Source: Kaistella polysaccharea
GTDB taxonomy: Bacteria; Bacteroidota; Bacteroidia; Flavobacteriales; Weeksellaceae
DNA: 64,000 bases
Assembly: GCF_020410745.1 (NCBI RefSeq)
Contig: NZ_CP084528.1
Coordinates: 310,001-374,000, forward strand
Reading direction: 5' to 3'
Both the position numbers and the translations under genes were made by a program. Below the pieces are notes generated by a model. It was not told the origin of the DNA, searched no databases, and saw only the letters and a list, made by a program, of their open reading frames with translations. Every line of letters starts with the position of its first letter. Position 1 is the first letter of the stretch. Shown one piece after another: positions 32,457 through 42,143 of this stretch.

Positions 32457-33593
32457 ATGACCGATATTCTCGCGCTTCGCAAAAACCTTCACCAAAACCC
32501 CGAACTTTCAGGACTTGAATTTGAAACAGCAAAGACAATTGTTCAATTTCTAAAAGATTATTCACCTGACGAACTATTAGAAAATCTAGGGAACGGCACC
32601 GGAATAATTGCGGTATATGATCCCGAAAAAGAAGTGAAGCAGACGATTATGTTCCGCTGTGAACTTGATGCTCTGCCGATTCAGGAAATCAATGATTTCG
32701 AACACCAATCCATTACCAAGGATGTTTCCCACAAATGCGGCCATGATGGTCATATGAGCATCATGTGTTCGCTTGCAAAAAGATTAGCAGGAAAAAAAAT
32801 GCAGCACACCAAAGTATTGTTGCTATTTCAGCCGGCAGAAGAAAATGGGGATGGAGCAATTGCCATTTATAATGATGAAAGATTTAGAAAACTAAACCCA
32901 GACAAAGTTTTTGCACTGCACAACCTACCAGGTTATGAATACCATGATATTGTCGTAAAAGATCATACTTTTACGTGTGCTGTGAATTCTATTATTGTGA
33001 AACTTCATGGCAGAACTGCCCATGCTGGTGAACCCGCAAATGGTGAAAACCCGGCTTTGGCAATTTCAGAAATCATTAATGAATTTACTAAGCAAATTCA
33101 GCCAGATCCTAAAAAAGAAAAGTTTTCAATATTAACTCCAATTTATATTACTATGGGAACGCAAGATTATGGAATATCTGCGGGTTATGGCGAAGTTCAT
33201 TATACCTTTAGGCGTGCAGCAAACACAGCGATGAAAGAGCTGGAGCTTGAATTAGAAAATATTGCAGTTAAAGCTGCCGAGAAATATGATTTAAAGCCGG
33301 AAATTTCGTGGACTCAGCGATTTAGTGCCAACGAAAACGATCCAGAAGTTGCTGATTTTGTGCGCCAGGCGGCAACAGCATGTAATTTCAATTTAATCGA
33401 AAGAGAGGTTCCCTTTCAGTGGGGCGAAGATTTTGGTATTTTTACTGAACATTTTAAAGGCGCGATGTTTGGTTTAGGAAGTGGGAAAAACACCCCAAAT
33501 CTGCATAATCCGGATTACGACTGGCCTGATGAAATTACAGAAACGGGCGCCGAAATATTTTACAAAATTAGCGAATTAATAGATGCACAATAA
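32457..33593 (+). CDS. M20 family amidohydrolase
   Basis: The 378-residue protein belongs to the M20D-type amidohydrolases (hippurate hydrolase/N-acyl-amino-acid amidohydrolase family). It starts LRKNLHQNPELSGLEFET. The metal-binding region is CELDALPIQE then HKCGHDGHMSIM and PAEENGDGA, a dimerisation domain covers about 185-295 (LHGRTAHAGEP), and the last metal site is near LHNPDY. Substrate unknown; N-acylated amino acids or peptides are likely. Its end overlaps the alanine racemase start by 11 bases, so the two are co-translated. Confidence 0.9.
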   Translation: MTDILALRKNLHQNPELSGLEFETAKTIVQFLKDYSPDELLENLGNGTGIIAVYDPEKEVKQTIMFRCELDALPIQEINDFEHQSITKDVSHKCGHDGHMSIMCSLAKRLAGKKMQHTKVLLLFQPAEENGDGAIAIYNDERFRKLNPDKVFALHNLPGYEYHDIVVKDHTFTCAVNSIIVKLHGRTAHAGEPANGENPALAISEIINEFTKQIQPDPKKEKFSILTPIYITMGTQDYGISAGYGEVHYTFRRAANTAMKELELELENIAVKAAEKYDLKPEISWTQRFSANENDPEVADFVRQAATACNFNLIEREVPFQWGEDFGIFTEHFKGAMFGLGSGKNTPNLHNPDYDWPDEITETGAEIFYKISELIDAQ

Positions 33594-34737
33594 TTCTTAT
33601 CTGGAACTTGATCCCAAATCCTACAAAACCAATATCGATTTTTTACGAAAACATTTTCACAAAGGAGTTCTAATTTCCTCTGTGGTCAAAGGAAATGCTT
33701 ACGGACATTCCATTAAGCAATTTGTGAAAATAGCTTTAGAGGAACGAGTAAGTCATTTTTCAGTTTTCGATAGTAATGAAGCGAGACGTGTAAAAGCAGT
33801 GGTTGAGGATAAAGCAACCGTCATGATCATGGGTTGGTTGAGTAATGACGAAGACCTCGACTGGATTATACAAAATGATATTGAGTTTTTTGTTTTTGAA
33901 AAAAGCCGTCTTACCGCTGCTTTAGCTTTGGCAAAAAAAATAAGAAAGAAAGCAATTGTTCATATAGAAGTTGAAACGGGTATGAATCGGACAGGTTTTA
34001 ACTCCACCGAACTGAAATGGGTTCAGGATTTTCTAAAAAAGAATTCCGAATTTATTTACTTTAAAGGACTTTGTACTCATTTCGCGGGAGCTGAAAGTAT
34101 TGCCAATTATTTCCGTATTAAAAAACAAATCGACCGTTATGATGAAATTTATAAACAGTTTTGTGATAAAGGTCTAACACCAAAACTGAGACATGCAGCC
34201 TGTTCTGCCGCGGCTATGATGTATCCGGAAACGCAGATGGATATGGTGAGAATTGGTATTATGCAATATGGTTTTTGGCCGAGTCCCGAAGTTTTAGTTA
34301 ATTTCTACAATGCGAAAAGGAAAAATGAAAATCCGCTAAAACGCGTAATCAGCTGGAAAAGTGAGGTGATGAGCGTAAAAAAGGTAAAACGCGGCGAATT
34401 CGTAGGTTATGGAACCAGTTTTATGGCTGATGAGAATATGAAAATTGCCTGCGTTCCCGTTGGCTATGCACACGGCTATGGCCGAAGTCTGAGTAATGTT
34501 GGAAGGGTTTTAATTAATGGAGAGCGTTGCGTCGTCATCGGCAGTATTAACATGAATATGATGGTCATCGATGTTACCCTGTTGGAAAATGTAAAACGAA
34601 AAGATGAGGTCGTGTTGATCGGTGATCAGGCAGATAAGCAACTTTCAGTTTCCTCGTTCAGTGATTACAGCAATCTTTTAAATTATGAATTACTGACCAG
34701 ACTGTCTCCGGATATTCCGCGGATTATTAAAGTTTAA
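33583..34737 (+). CDS. alr: Alanine racemase
   Basis: The 384-residue PLP enzyme interconverts L- and D-alanine for peptidoglycan. The PLP lysine K36 lies in SVVKGNAYGHS, the N-terminal TIM barrel runs to about 245, and the C-terminal beta domain carries the catalytic Tyr in VGYGTSF and INMNMMVIDVT. The usual VKANAYGHG has Gly in place of Ala. It overlaps the end of the M20 amidohydrolase gene by 11 bases. A racemase of another amino acid is possible but less likely. Confidence 0.88.
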   Translation: MHNNSYLELDPKSYKTNIDFLRKHFHKGVLISSVVKGNAYGHSIKQFVKIALEERVSHFSVFDSNEARRVKAVVEDKATVMIMGWLSNDEDLDWIIQNDIEFFVFEKSRLTAALALAKKIRKKAIVHIEVETGMNRTGFNSTELKWVQDFLKKNSEFIYFKGLCTHFAGAESIANYFRIKKQIDRYDEIYKQFCDKGLTPKLRHAACSAAAMMYPETQMDMVRIGIMQYGFWPSPEVLVNFYNAKRKNENPLKRVISWKSEVMSVKKVKRGEFVGYGTSFMADENMKIACVPVGYAHGYGRSLSNVGRVLINGERCVVIGSINMNMMVIDVTLLENVKRKDEVVLIGDQADKQLSVSSFSDYSNLLNYELLTRLSPDIPRIIKV

Positions 34738-34913
34738 TTTTAAAAAACTCCATTTTTAAGTAAGCTGTAATTGATCTGGCTTTGAGACTTTACTCATCTA
34801 TTTACCAATGTTTTTACCAGTAAAGTGACCGAAAAATGGCGCAGAAATATTTTCAAATCTTTCGATGAGGTTTTCTATGCCAATTCAAATTCCCGTCTTT
34901 AATTAAATTCAGA

Positions 34914-35147
34914 TTACGAAACAATTTTATCAACTGCTTTCGCGAGTTTATGGTCTTTTTCCGTAATCTTATCACCCGCATCGTGTGTACACAAACTGAT
35001 GGTTACTTTATTGTAAGAATTTGACCAATCAGGATGATGTTGTTGACTTTCAGCTGCAAAAGCCACTCGGGTCATAAAAGCAAATGCTTCGGAAAAATCT
35101 TTAAACTTAAAAGTCTGTTGCAATTTTCCATCGGTTTCTTTCCACAT
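34914..35147 (-). CDS. phhB: 4a-hydroxytetrahydrobiopterin dehydratase (pterin carbinolamine dehydratase)
   Basis: The 77-residue protein shows the full PCD signature: HHPDWSNSYNKVTI (H37, H38, D40, W41), then THDAGDKITEKD (H55, D56) and a short alpha/beta fold. The enzyme dehydrates the 4a-carbinolamine produced by pterin-dependent hydroxylases, so that the tetrahydropterin can be recycled. The N-terminus is shorter than in many homologues (usual about 95-105). It lies near the FolB-FolK and FolM-like genes. No aromatic amino-acid hydroxylase gene is in the window. Confidence 0.92.
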   Translation of the reverse strand: MWKETDGKLQQTFKFKDFSEAFAFMTRVAFAAESQQHHPDWSNSYNKVTISLCTHDAGDKITEKDHKLAKAVDKIVS

Positions 35148-35203
35148 GATATTGTATTTTTTAATTAATAAGGATACAAGGTAATATCACAATGATTTAA
35201 ATA

Positions 35204-35467
35204 TCAATTGCAATTTTCCATTTCAATGATATAGTAGCCATTTTGGTTAATTTCATCTTCAAACTTTTGCTGAAGAGTTTCGATGTGGCAGAAACTGCAT
35301 TCTTTAGAAGTTAAAAGTTGCTTTGGCTGGTCTTTTGACTTTAAATATTCTTTTCCATATTCCTGAATAATGGTTTCATCCTTTACTGCAGACGGCGCAA
35401 TAATATCAAAGTGCATCACGCTTCCGTTTTTTTTTGTTACATACGTGTCCCAGACTGCTACCTGCAT
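35204..35467 (-). CDS. DUF2024 family protein
   Basis: The 87-residue protein starts MQVAVWDTYVTKKNGSVMHFDI and has CSFCHIE, both hallmarks of DUF2024. The CxxC pair and following His suggest a metal site. Function unknown. It is encoded 56 bases upstream of the pterin dehydratase gene on the same strand, so they may be co-transcribed. Confidence 0.88.
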   Translation of the reverse strand: MQVAVWDTYVTKKNGSVMHFDIIAPSAVKDETIIQEYGKEYLKSKDQPKQLLTSKECSFCHIETLQQKFEDEINQNGYYIIEMENCN

Positions 35468-35553
35468 TTTATTTATTTTTTAATCAGATTAAATAGATCT
35501 TTTTTAAATCTATTCAAATTTAATGAATATTTCTTATAATAATTATGGCGATC

Positions 35554-36333
35554 TCACATTTGAATGGCATTGCTTGAATTTATGTTCTCCTTTTCTCTCC
35601 TTGTTCTTATACTGAGATATAAAACTGAGCCGATAATTATCAAGAAAAAAACCAGGTTAATGACACCGACGGAAATTCCGAACCCACCATCTTTTGGCGC
35701 TTGAATTAATAAATCACCTAAGGAGGCACCAATTGGTCTTGTCACGATAAATGCAATCCAAAAGGCCAAAACACCAGAGACTACTTTGAAATAATACAAA
35801 ATGCCGGCAAGCAGAAAAATAGCGCCAAATAGAAGTAAGGAATAAACATATCCTACATTTAAAAATTCTGATACTGTATCACCAACGCCTGTTCCTAAAG
35901 CAAATGTGGTTAAAACGATAATCCAGTAGAATTTCTCCCGGCGGTCGTTATTAATATCGTGAATCGACAAAGTGCCTTCTTTTTTAAACCAAAAATAAAA
36001 TACCAAAGCCATCGCGACCGCAAAAACGACATCTAAAATTAGTAAGGAGACACCGAACTGATCCACCAGAAGATCGGTAATTAAAGTTCCTTCAATACTC
36101 ATCATGACAATCAATGCCCAATAGGACGGTGGGAAATATTTTTTCTGTTTGAAATTCCAAATCGTCACACCAATGGTGATGATGAGCATTAAAATGGTGG
36201 TGTTTACCAGGCCTAAATTTAAGTTAGAAGAAACATAATCCGCGGCAGTTTCGCCGACGGTTGTTGAAACAATTTTAATAATCCAAAATAATAATCCCAA
36301 GCTTGCGACTCTGTTAATCGTGTCAGTTTTCAT
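35554..36333 (-). CDS. COG4705-type polytopic membrane protein
   Basis: The 259-residue protein has about eight membrane helices in what looks like repeated units. Each unit carries a glycine/acid motif: KIVSTTVGETAADY near 20-33, GTLITDLLVDQFG near 85-97, LGTGVGDTVSEF near 147-158 and TRPIGASLGDLL near 198-209. This matches a conserved family of uncharacterised membrane-anchored proteins (COG4705). The repeated acidic residues in membrane helices suggest a transporter or ion-coupled function, which is inference. Monocistronic by spacing. Confidence 0.8.
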   Translation of the reverse strand: MKTDTINRVASLGLLFWIIKIVSTTVGETAADYVSSNLNLGLVNTTILMLIITIGVTIWNFKQKKYFPPSYWALIVMMSIEGTLITDLLVDQFGVSLLILDVVFAVAMALVFYFWFKKEGTLSIHDINNDRREKFYWIIVLTTFALGTGVGDTVSEFLNVGYVYSLLLFGAIFLLAGILYYFKVVSGVLAFWIAFIVTRPIGASLGDLLIQAPKDGGFGISVGVINLVFFLIIIGSVLYLSIRTRREKENINSSNAIQM

Positions 36334-36423
36334 AATTGTATAAATTTAATTAGGAACTAAATACATACAAATATGAATGGCAATTCTGAGTAAAAATTGA
36401 ATTTTAAAGAAAATAGAAAGTTT

Positions 36424-37668
36424 TTATTTTTTCAAAGCCTCAATTAAAGCAAGCGCTGAACTTTCCCCCGAAAGCATTGCCGCATTCAAAGAACCATTAA
36501 GCAAGGTGTCACCAGCAAGGAAAATTTTTGAGGAATACTGCGTTTCAGCTGGGCTTAGACCGTATTTTAAATTTCGTAAATCGGGTAAAGCTTTTGGGAT
36601 TTCATAGATTTTTATCAACCTAAGCACTTCAATATGGAAGTGGTCTTTTAATTCGCTTATTACCTGCTCCGTAAGTTGCTCGCCTCTTAAATTTTGATGA
36701 TCAACTACAGTTACAGAAAGTAACTCTTTGCCAGCATTTACGGAAGTTTCTAAACTGGTATGATAAAAAATGTTGTTAATGATTGCTTTCTTCTTGGGTA
36801 AAAGTCCAATCAGTGGTTTTTCGATTACTCTTTTTTTAGCTTCAAAGTAAAAGGTAAAACAGGATTTCCAGGTCAGCGCTTCTCTTTTAAAGGCTGGAAT
36901 TAAATGACTGGCATCGGTGGCAATAATGGTATAATCGCTTTCTAAAACCTTTCCATTTTCTAAAATTATTGTTCCATCTTGAACAGAACTGACTTTGGTA
37001 TTAAACAGAATTTCTGTCGTTTCTAATTTTGTGGCCAACTGATTTGGTATGGCTTGAATTCCAGCTTTAGGTAAAGCTGCATTTCCAGTTCCGAACATCT
37101 TATAGACGAACTCAAACATTCTGCTCGAAGTTTCCAGTTTCGTTTCTAAAAATATTCCGCTGAAAAAAGGTTTAAAAAATTGGGTTATCACTTGAGCAGA
37201 AAATCCAAAATCCTTCAAATATTGAAATGTAGTTTTTTCGGTTTCTGCAAAAATGTCAGAGATACTTTTAGCCTTTAACTTCAAATTCAATTGAAGAATT
37301 TTTATCTTATCACGCAATGGAATCAGACTTGAAAATACAGTCGGAATTAAAAGAGAAAAATCCCGCAGCGGATCGCCGATTTGGTTTTCTTTCCCATCTT
37401 CAAAAATGGCAGCGCCGGGCAAGAAATTTTGTAATTCTAAAGCATTATAATCCAGAAATTTTTGCGCCGCAGGATAGGACGTGAGCAAGACTTGAAAACC
37501 ATGATCAAGTTGATAACCTTCAACAATATCAGTTTTCACACGACCACCTACAGAAGCTAAAGCTTCGATTAGAGTAGGAGAGTAACCGTGATTTTCCAAC
37601 GTTTGTGCGGCAATTAAGCCCGCAACTCCAGCTCCGATGATGTGTATTTTGTAATCCTGTTTTTCCAT
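36424..37668 (-). CDS. FAD-dependent amine-oxidase-like oxidoreductase
   Basis: The 414-residue protein starts with a dinucleotide-binding fold (IIGAGVAGLIAAQTLE, about 10-25) and the GGRVKTDIVEGYQLDHGFQV region. A C-terminal FAD contact (FLAGDTLLNGSLNAAMLSGE) is as in protoporphyrinogen oxidase, phytoene desaturase and amine oxidase families. The RVKTD..GY.LDHGFQVL form is common in plant and bacterial uncharacterised amine-oxidase-like proteins. Substrate unknown. Transcribed alone or downstream of gabD, from which it is separated by a terminator. Confidence 0.85.
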   Translation of the reverse strand: MEKQDYKIHIIGAGVAGLIAAQTLENHGYSPTLIEALASVGGRVKTDIVEGYQLDHGFQVLLTSYPAAQKFLDYNALELQNFLPGAAIFEDGKENQIGDPLRDFSLLIPTVFSSLIPLRDKIKILQLNLKLKAKSISDIFAETEKTTFQYLKDFGFSAQVITQFFKPFFSGIFLETKLETSSRMFEFVYKMFGTGNAALPKAGIQAIPNQLATKLETTEILFNTKVSSVQDGTIILENGKVLESDYTIIATDASHLIPAFKREALTWKSCFTFYFEAKKRVIEKPLIGLLPKKKAIINNIFYHTSLETSVNAGKELLSVTVVDHQNLRGEQLTEQVISELKDHFHIEVLRLIKIYEIPKALPDLRNLKYGLSPAETQYSSKIFLAGDTLLNGSLNAAMLSGESSALALIEALKK

Positions 37669-37764
37669 AGTAAGTTCTCGTGCTCACAAAATTAATGATT
37701 ATAGTTTGAAATTCTAGAAGTAGATTATATAACCAGATTAATAATGATTTAACATTTAAAAATG

Positions 37765-37796
37765 TTAAAAAACGCCCCGATTTCTCAGAGCGTTTT
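37765..37796 (-). terminator. Terminator of the succinate-semialdehyde dehydrogenase gene (10-bp stem, GAAA loop)
   Basis: On the minus strand AACGCTCTGA, a GAAA tetraloop and TCGGGGCGTT form an unbroken 10-bp stem using two G-U pairs, followed by six T. An almost identical hairpin ends the fad operon at 44877-44902. Confidence 0.85.
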
Positions 37797-37824
37797 ACTA
37801 TTTCTAACAAAATTTTTTCAAATA

Positions 37825-39228
37825 TTAAAAAGGTTTATCCGGCGATGTTGTTCTGATCAATTTAATATTCACAAATTCCAGCAAACCTTCTTTTGCCTGT
37901 TCTCTTCCGTATCCAGAACTTTTTGTTCCACCAAACGGAAGTTGAGGCGCAACTCCCGTCGCATGATTGATGTAAACCATTCCGGAATCTATTTTCCGTG
38001 CCACTTCTACGGCTTTTTTGGTATCGGTTCCGAAAACTGTTCCACCCAAACCGAACTCAGTTCCATTCGCGATTTCCAATGCATCTTCAATAGTTTCATA
38101 TCGGTACAACATCATTACTGGTCCGAAAACTTCTTCGAAATAAAGATCCATTTCTGGAGTAATATCTGTTATTAAAGTCGGCTCTAGAAAAGCTCCAGGT
38201 CGATTCATTCTTTTGCCACCGAGCGCAATATTGGCGCCTTGTTCAGCCGCATTTTTGATTTGTGCAAGCACATCTTCCGCAGCTTTTTCGGAACTTAGAG
38301 GTCCTAAAGTCGTTGCTTTTTCCATCGGATCACCCACGACGATTTTTCCAAAAGCTTCTTTTGTTTTTTCTAAAAATTCATCATAAATTTTTCCAGCCAC
38401 GATGATTCTTTTCGGCGAAGTACAAACTTGCCCACCATTTGCCATTCTACCCTGAACCGCAGTTTCCACGGCTAATTGGACATCGGCATCTTCCAAAACA
38501 ATAAAAGGATCACTTCCACCCAATTCCAGCGTAGATTTTTTCACCACTTTTGCAGCTGCTTCCGCGATACTTGCACCTGCAGGTTTGCTTCCAGTTAACG
38601 TCACTCCTTTAATTTTTGGATTCGCAACAATAGGCTCAATATCTTTTCCAGAAACATACAAATTCGTATAAACTCCATCTGGTAAACCGGCTTCTTTAAA
38701 AATATCTTCCATCATTTGCGCGCATTGTGGCACATTCGACGCGTGTTTTAAAACCATCGTATTTCCCGCGGTTAGGTGCGCTGCAGCAGATCTGGTCATT
38801 TGGTAAAAAGGAAAATTCCAAGGTTGAACGCTCAAAATAACGCCAATGGGTTCATAGGTTAAAAACGCATCACCATCTGGAACTTTTAAAGGTTTATCTG
38901 CAAGAAGTTCTGTTGCATTAGTTGCATAATATTCAAAAATTGCTGCACAAATTTTCACTTCTCCAATAGCTTGACCTAAAACTTTTCCCATTTCCAAGGT
39001 CGCCAGTTTTCCCAGTTCTACTTTCTTGTCCAGCATAATGGCGGAAACTTTGTGCATAATTTCCGAACGTTCTTTTATGGAAGAATTTTTCCAGGTTTTA
39101 AAAGCTTCATCCGCTTTATCAATGATGGACGCGACTTGCTCTGAAGACATTGCTTCAAATTCTTTTACGACTTCATTATTAAAAGGATTTACACTTTTTA
39201 TCGTTGAGGTTTCTTTCGTAGTGCTCAT
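37825..39228 (-). CDS. gabD: NAD(P)-dependent succinate-semialdehyde dehydrogenase
   Basis: The 467-residue aldehyde dehydrogenase has the fold and catalytic set: QPWNFPFYQ and KHASNVP (cofactor), LELGGSDPFIV (general-base Glu) and GGQVCTSPKR (nucleophile Cys), then EEVFGPV and PFGGTKSSGYGRE. Length and the SAAPALAAGN-like HLTAGNTMVLKHASN segment match GabD/Sad-type enzymes that oxidise succinate semialdehyde in GABA breakdown. No gabT is adjacent. It has its own terminator and is likely monocistronic. Confidence 0.9.
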   Translation of the reverse strand: MSTTKETSTIKSVNPFNNEVVKEFEAMSSEQVASIIDKADEAFKTWKNSSIKERSEIMHKVSAIMLDKKVELGKLATLEMGKVLGQAIGEVKICAAIFEYYATNATELLADKPLKVPDGDAFLTYEPIGVILSVQPWNFPFYQMTRSAAAHLTAGNTMVLKHASNVPQCAQMMEDIFKEAGLPDGVYTNLYVSGKDIEPIVANPKIKGVTLTGSKPAGASIAEAAAKVVKKSTLELGGSDPFIVLEDADVQLAVETAVQGRMANGGQVCTSPKRIIVAGKIYDEFLEKTKEAFGKIVVGDPMEKATTLGPLSSEKAAEDVLAQIKNAAEQGANIALGGKRMNRPGAFLEPTLITDITPEMDLYFEEVFGPVMMLYRYETIEDALEIANGTEFGLGGTVFGTDTKKAVEVARKIDSGMVYINHATGVAPQLPFGGTKSSGYGREQAKEGLLEFVNIKLIRTTSPDKPF

Positions 39229-39476
39229 AAAATTTATTTTGAGGAAAAGTGACCCAAAATTATTCCAAAACGCAGTGGAAACTTGACTTAAATCAAATCG
39301 CAGTCATTAATAAAAATGATGAGACAAAATTTAAATAGGATTGGACGATCAATCGCAAATGTCAAAAATTCTTTGAAGCCACAAAAACCTAAACTTATTA
39401 TTGAAGAAATTTCTTCTACAATAATTTTAAAAATGTTATCTGAACTGCTGCTCATAAATTGAAAACTAATACGTCA

Positions 39477-42143
39477 TTATTTTCTTTTTACAAAAATCAT
39501 CTTATAAATCTCCAGCGTTACCAAAGGAATAAGACCCAGCAATAATGCCATAATCCACCCTTTGGAATCTGGCATATGAAGTTTGAAAGCGCTTCTTAAA
39601 ACAGGAACAAAAAGCAACATTAACTGCAGGAAAAGTCCCAGCAAAACAGCCCCGTTTAAATAGTAGTTTCCAAAAATTTTGATTTGATAAAAAGGTTTTT
39701 TGATGTTTCTTAATCCGAAAGAATAGAAAAGCTGTGCACATACCAAGACCAAAAAAGCCAGCGTTCTCGCATTTTTAACGACTTCCTCTGGAATGTTTTT
39801 TTCAAATGGAGTATAATCGAGTTCGTAAAAGCCGTACCAAAAAGCAAAAATAGTGATCAAACCGATAAGGATTCCGCCGATTACCACCTGAGTTCCGGCG
39901 CCGTGGGAAAAGAAATTTTCATTGGCAGACCGGGGTTTTTCCTGCATCACGTCCGGATCATCACCATCCATTCCGAGGGCGATTGCGGGCAGAGAATCCG
40001 TAAGCAGGTTGATCCACAAAAGTTGGGTCGCAATAAGTGGAGCCGGCCAACCAAAAACGAGTGGCAGAAACATAGCCAAAACTTCGCCCAGATTACAGGT
40101 CAATAAAAAGACCACCGATTTTTTAATATTCTGAAAAATATTTCTGCCCTGTTCTATGGCAACAACAATCGTCGAGAAATTGTCATCGGTGAGGATCATA
40201 TCGGCGGCGTTTTTGGCCACATCGGTACCGGTAATTCCCATTGCCACTCCAATATCTGCAATATGCAGAGAAGGTCCGTCATTCACTCCATCACCGGTCA
40301 TCGAAACAATGTTTCCATTGGCCTGCAGAGCTTGTACGATCTGCACTTTGTGTTGGGGAGAAACGCGGGCAAAAACCCGGTAGTTATTTACTTTTTTGAT
40401 GAATTCATCCTCGCTGATTTCCTCCAGTTCCGGTCCTGTGAGAACCTGGTCGATATTTTCCGCAACTTCCAGGTCTTTTGCGATGGCGAAAGCGGTATTT
40501 TTGTGATCTCCAGTAATGATAATGGTTTTGATACCCGCATTTGCGGCAAGTCTTATGGAAGGTTTCACTTCTTCCCGCGCAGGATCGATCATTCCCACCA
40601 AACCGACGAGTACCAGATCTTTTTCCATTTCCTCCGGGGCTAAATTTTCATCTGCAGGTTTGTAGGCTAAAACGAGGGTTCGTAAAGCATTGTCAGACAT
40701 TATTCTCGCTGCCTCACTGAAATTCTGAAGGTCTTCTTCAGTAATGGCTCTGATCTCTCCTTTATCAAAAATCTGGGTTGCCACTGTTCGCAGACTTCCT
40801 AATGCACCTTTCGTAAAAACGCTGCAGCCGCTATCAGATTTTACCAGAACCGACATCATTTTACGGTTGCTGTCGAATGGATTTTCTCCGATACGCGTAT
40901 TTTTCTGACCTAAATTTTTGCGGTCGAGTCCGAGTTGATCACCCAGAACAAGCAGGGCAATTTCTGTAGGATCTCCTGTTGCTTCTTCGTTTTCAAGCGT
41001 TGCGTCGGAGCAGAGAATCATTCCTTCAGACAGTAATTTTGCCGATTCCGAGATGGTTGTGTTTTCTGCATCTTCCAATACCATCAAACCGTCTGAGGTA
41101 AAGATCTGAGTCACGGTCATTTTATTCATTGTTAAAGTTCCGGTTTTATCGGAGCAGATGATGTTGACCGAACCTAAAGTTTCTACAGCAGGAAGTTTTC
41201 GGATAATTGCATTTTTGCGGGACATGGCGGTAACTCCTATGGAAAGGACAACGGCGACAATCGCAGCCAGACCTTCCGGAATAGATGCAACGGCGAGTGA
41301 GACTGAAATCAGGAACATTTCTGCCAGATCGCGTCCCTGAAGCCAGGAAACTCCGAAGATCACAATACAGATTCCGACCGCGATTTTTCCGAGAGATTTT
41401 CCGAGTTCGCTAAGTTTCTTTTCTAAAGGTGTTTTAATGTTGGAGTCTGTATCCAGTAAATCTGCAATCTTTCCGACTTCGGTGGTCATTCCGGTATTGA
41501 CTACAATTCCTAAACCTCTTCCCGCAGTGACGATGGTAGACATAAAGGCCATGTTTTCAATTTCAGCCACCGTCATTTTAGTATTGTCAAAAACGCTTTC
41601 CGCTTTTTTATGAACGGGCAGAGATTCTCCGGTTAAAGAAGATTCTTCGATCTGCATGTTTACGGTTTCAAGAAGACGTAAATCTGCCGGAATGATTCGG
41701 CCTGCGTCTAAAATAACCAGGTCGCCCGGTACCAATTCGGCACTGTCGATTTCTTTTGTCTTCCCCGAACGTTTTACGACGGCTTTCGGGGAAGACATTT
41801 TCAGAAGCGCATCGATCGCCTTTCCGGCTTTCACTTCCTGATAAGTTCCAATGGCGGCATTAAGAAAAATCACGAGCGTAATAATCACGGAATCGATATA
41901 TTCTCCCATGAAAGCGGTGATGATTACGGCAGCAAAAAGTACGTAGATGAGCCAGTCATTTAATTGCGAAAAGACAATTTTTAAAAGAGACTTTTTCTTT
42001 TTCCCTTCCAAAACATTTGCGCCAAAATGTTCTTTTCTTTTCCGCGCTTCATCTTCAGAAAGTCCTGTGTCAGCCTCCACGGAAAGCAGCGTTAAAGTTT
42101 CGGGAACAGACTTGGTAAACCAGTGTTTTATTTCTTTATCCAT
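39477..42143 (-). CDS. P-type Ca2+-transporting ATPase
   Basis: The ATG at 42143 gives 888 residues (MDKEIKHWFTKSV); a longer frame adds 20 unconserved residues. It has a cation ATPase N-terminal domain, TGES (171-174), M4 PEGL (289-292), the phosphorylated D332 in SDKTGTLT, TGDGVNDGPSL, and M6 NLLTDSLPAIALG, whose N-x3-D matches the Ca2+ site of SERCA-type pumps. It should export Ca2+ using ATP at the inner membrane. A Na+/K+- or H+-type role is less likely given M6. It stands alone. Confidence 0.9.
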   Translation of the reverse strand: MDKEIKHWFTKSVPETLTLLSVEADTGLSEDEARKRKEHFGANVLEGKKKKSLLKIVFSQLNDWLIYVLFAAVIITAFMGEYIDSVIITLVIFLNAAIGTYQEVKAGKAIDALLKMSSPKAVVKRSGKTKEIDSAELVPGDLVILDAGRIIPADLRLLETVNMQIEESSLTGESLPVHKKAESVFDNTKMTVAEIENMAFMSTIVTAGRGLGIVVNTGMTTEVGKIADLLDTDSNIKTPLEKKLSELGKSLGKIAVGICIVIFGVSWLQGRDLAEMFLISVSLAVASIPEGLAAIVAVVLSIGVTAMSRKNAIIRKLPAVETLGSVNIICSDKTGTLTMNKMTVTQIFTSDGLMVLEDAENTTISESAKLLSEGMILCSDATLENEEATGDPTEIALLVLGDQLGLDRKNLGQKNTRIGENPFDSNRKMMSVLVKSDSGCSVFTKGALGSLRTVATQIFDKGEIRAITEEDLQNFSEAARIMSDNALRTLVLAYKPADENLAPEEMEKDLVLVGLVGMIDPAREEVKPSIRLAANAGIKTIIITGDHKNTAFAIAKDLEVAENIDQVLTGPELEEISEDEFIKKVNNYRVFARVSPQHKVQIVQALQANGNIVSMTGDGVNDGPSLHIADIGVAMGITGTDVAKNAADMILTDDNFSTIVVAIEQGRNIFQNIKKSVVFLLTCNLGEVLAMFLPLVFGWPAPLIATQLLWINLLTDSLPAIALGMDGDDPDVMQEKPRSANENFFSHGAGTQVVIGGILIGLITIFAFWYGFYELDYTPFEKNIPEEVVKNARTLAFLVLVCAQLFYSFGLRNIKKPFYQIKIFGNYYLNGAVLLGLFLQLMLLFVPVLRSAFKLHMPDSKGWIMALLLGLIPLVTLEIYKMIFVKRK

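Noticed and set aside
34801-34882. Short minus-strand frame (ENLIERFENISAPFFGHFTGKNIGK) after alr
   Set aside because: It is about 28 codons without a start codon, preceded directly by a stop; it could be a remnant but is too short to support.
37762-38175. 137-codon plus-strand frame overlapping gabD
   Set aside because: It is antisense to the conserved C-terminal end of the aldehyde dehydrogenase, is Cys/Phe-rich and crosses the terminator hairpin.
40263-40643. 126-codon plus-strand frame within the P-ATPase gene
   Set aside because: It runs antisense to the conserved hinge region (TGDGVNDGPS) of the ATPase and looks like no known protein.
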